Part shown: piece by piece, positions 31,833-32,494 of the stretch
How the letters are laid out: each line of letters opens with the position of its first letter
Position numbering within the stretch: the stretch's first letter is position 1
DNA from: Planctomycetota bacterium
GTDB lineage: Bacteria > Planctomycetota > Phycisphaerae > WQYP01
DNA: 32,494 nt
NCBI GenBank assembly: GCA_021810145.1
Contig: JAJZJL010000048.1
Coordinates: forward strand, 1-32,494
Direction: 5' to 3'
Notes under the pieces: generated by a model
What the model saw: the letters and a program-made list of their open reading frames with translations, nothing else
The model's database searches: none
What the model was told of the DNA's origin: nothing
Program-made: the position numbers and the translations under genes

Positions 31833-32494
31833 ATGGTTCCATCATCCTGGTATGGTGTTTCCTTCGTGGGCGGCCTCTGGGCCGGCGTGCTGTCGTTTGT
31901 GCCGGTTATTCTGCTGGCGCGGCGGCTCAAGCTCGTCGACATCCCCGATGCGCGCAAAGTGCATGATCGGCCGATTCCGCGTGTCGGCGGTGTGGCCATC
32001 GCGCTTTCCACGCTTATCAGCGCCGCGCCCGTGCTGCTGCTGTACCGCCGCACCACCCTCATGCATGCCATGTTTCATACGCCCATGGCATCGCTGATCT
32101 TTGCCTCCATTGTCCTGCTGGCCATCGGTTTTATTGATGATGTATTGAACATCCCCGCTAAAATCAAACTCGTCGGCCTGATCGGGGCCGCCGTCCTGTT
32201 TGCCTATTATGGCGTTTGCGTGCCCACCGGCCCCGTGCTGCCCAACTGGCAGCCTTGCCTCGGCTGGCTCTCCTGGCCCCTTACCATCCTCTGGCTGGTA
32301 ACCGTTCCGGTGAGTTTGAATTTCTGTGACGGCCTCGATGGCCTCGCCGGCGGTATCGCCACCGGTGCGGCATTGGTGGTCGCCGTTATCGGTATTGCCA
32401 GCGGCGAAGCTTCCATCGGCTTTCTCATGCTGGCCCTGATGGGTGCCCTTACCGCTTTTCTTATTTTTAACTTTAACCCCGCCCGCATTTTCAT
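31833..32494 (+). CDS. WecA/MraY-type undecaprenyl-phosphate sugar-1-phosphate transferase, 3'-truncated
   Basis: The frame is open to the window end, so only about 220 N-terminal residues are visible and the track omits it. The ATG at 31833 has GGAG 6 bases upstream. The sequence has multiple membrane helices, the loop VDIPDARKVHDRPIPRVGG, the Asp pair in IGFIDDVLNIPAKIK, and NFCDGLDGLAGG, all typical of the WecA branch. These enzymes transfer a sugar-1-phosphate (often GlcNAc) to undecaprenyl phosphate, priming polysaccharide synthesis at the inner membrane. In context it probably starts the repeat unit exported by the Wzm-type permease, though it is separated from the rest by the repeat island. 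Confidence 0.92.
   Translation, partial: MVPSSWYGVSFVGGLWAGVLSFVPVILLARRLKLVDIPDARKVHDRPIPRVGGVAIALSTLISAAPVLLLYRRTTLMHAMFHTPMASLIFASIVLLAIGFIDDVLNIPAKIKLVGLIGAAVLFAYYGVCVPTGPVLPNWQPCLGWLSWPLTILWLVTVPVSLNFCDGLDGLAGGIATGAALVVAVIGIASGEASIGFLMLALMGALTAFLIFNFNPARIF

Overview
The window is about 32.5 kb of chromosomal DNA from a moderately GC-rich Gram-negative-type bacterium, most likely a planctomycete (a Phycisphaerae-like lineage is my best guess). The clues are a DUF2231/planctomycete-type cytochrome c protein, a DUF2934 protein, a WxxGxW lipoprotein, a von Willebrand A membrane protein with a long low-complexity linker, and an exosortase/EpsI polysaccharide locus. This is inferred from gene content only. 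No rRNA, tRNA or CRISPR array was seen.

Layout: 1-710 is the 3' end of a UDP-glucuronate decarboxylase. 826-6366 is a minus-strand block: DUF2231-cytochrome c protein, Cache-type sensor histidine kinase, GbsR/MarR regulator and CCA-adding/poly(A) polymerase. 6884-9061 (+) holds a cytoplasmic-looking HtrA-type protease and ScpB. 9069-10406 (-) holds a VWA protein and a doubtful small ORF. 10621-11223 (+) holds two small proteins (DUF2934, WxxGxW lipoprotein), both with hairpins near their ribosome binding sites. 11279-11818 (-) is an orphan NuoI. 12243-15464 (-) is a large c-di-GMP turnover protein (protoglobin-like, GAF, GAF, GGDEF, EAL, CZB-like zinc site). 15698-16378 (-) is a membrane-anchored TPR-like protein.

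From about 16.5 kb to the right edge runs a plus-strand exopolysaccharide/exosortase locus: a promoter and structured leader with an ops-like sequence, a NusG/RfaH/LoaP-type antiterminator, an exosortase, a sigma-54-type -24/-12 site, EpsI, a Wzz/BY-kinase-like chain-length protein, an unknown 264-residue protein, a giant membrane-anchored TPR protein, a Wzm-type ABC export permease and a WecA/MraY-type priming transferase cut by the window end.

The locus appears to be interrupted twice by accessory DNA. A RelE-type toxin/antidote pair sits between two 57-bp imperfect direct repeats (27028-28007). A second island (29088-31832) carries an MntA/HepT pair and a second two-gene nucleotidyltransferase module, separated by three copies of a REP-like double hairpin and by tandem repeats.

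The strongest candidate for something new is in the Wzz/BY-kinase-like protein. An insertion of about 60 residues, sitting exactly between the Walker A' strand and the next conserved kinase segment, looks like a two-armed MshEN (GspE N-terminal, c-di-GMP-binding) domain. With a large c-di-GMP synthase/hydrolase encoded just upstream, this suggests an exosortase-linked polysaccharide whose chain-length/assembly ATPase is directly gated by c-di-GMP. All family assignments are from reading motifs; no search was run.
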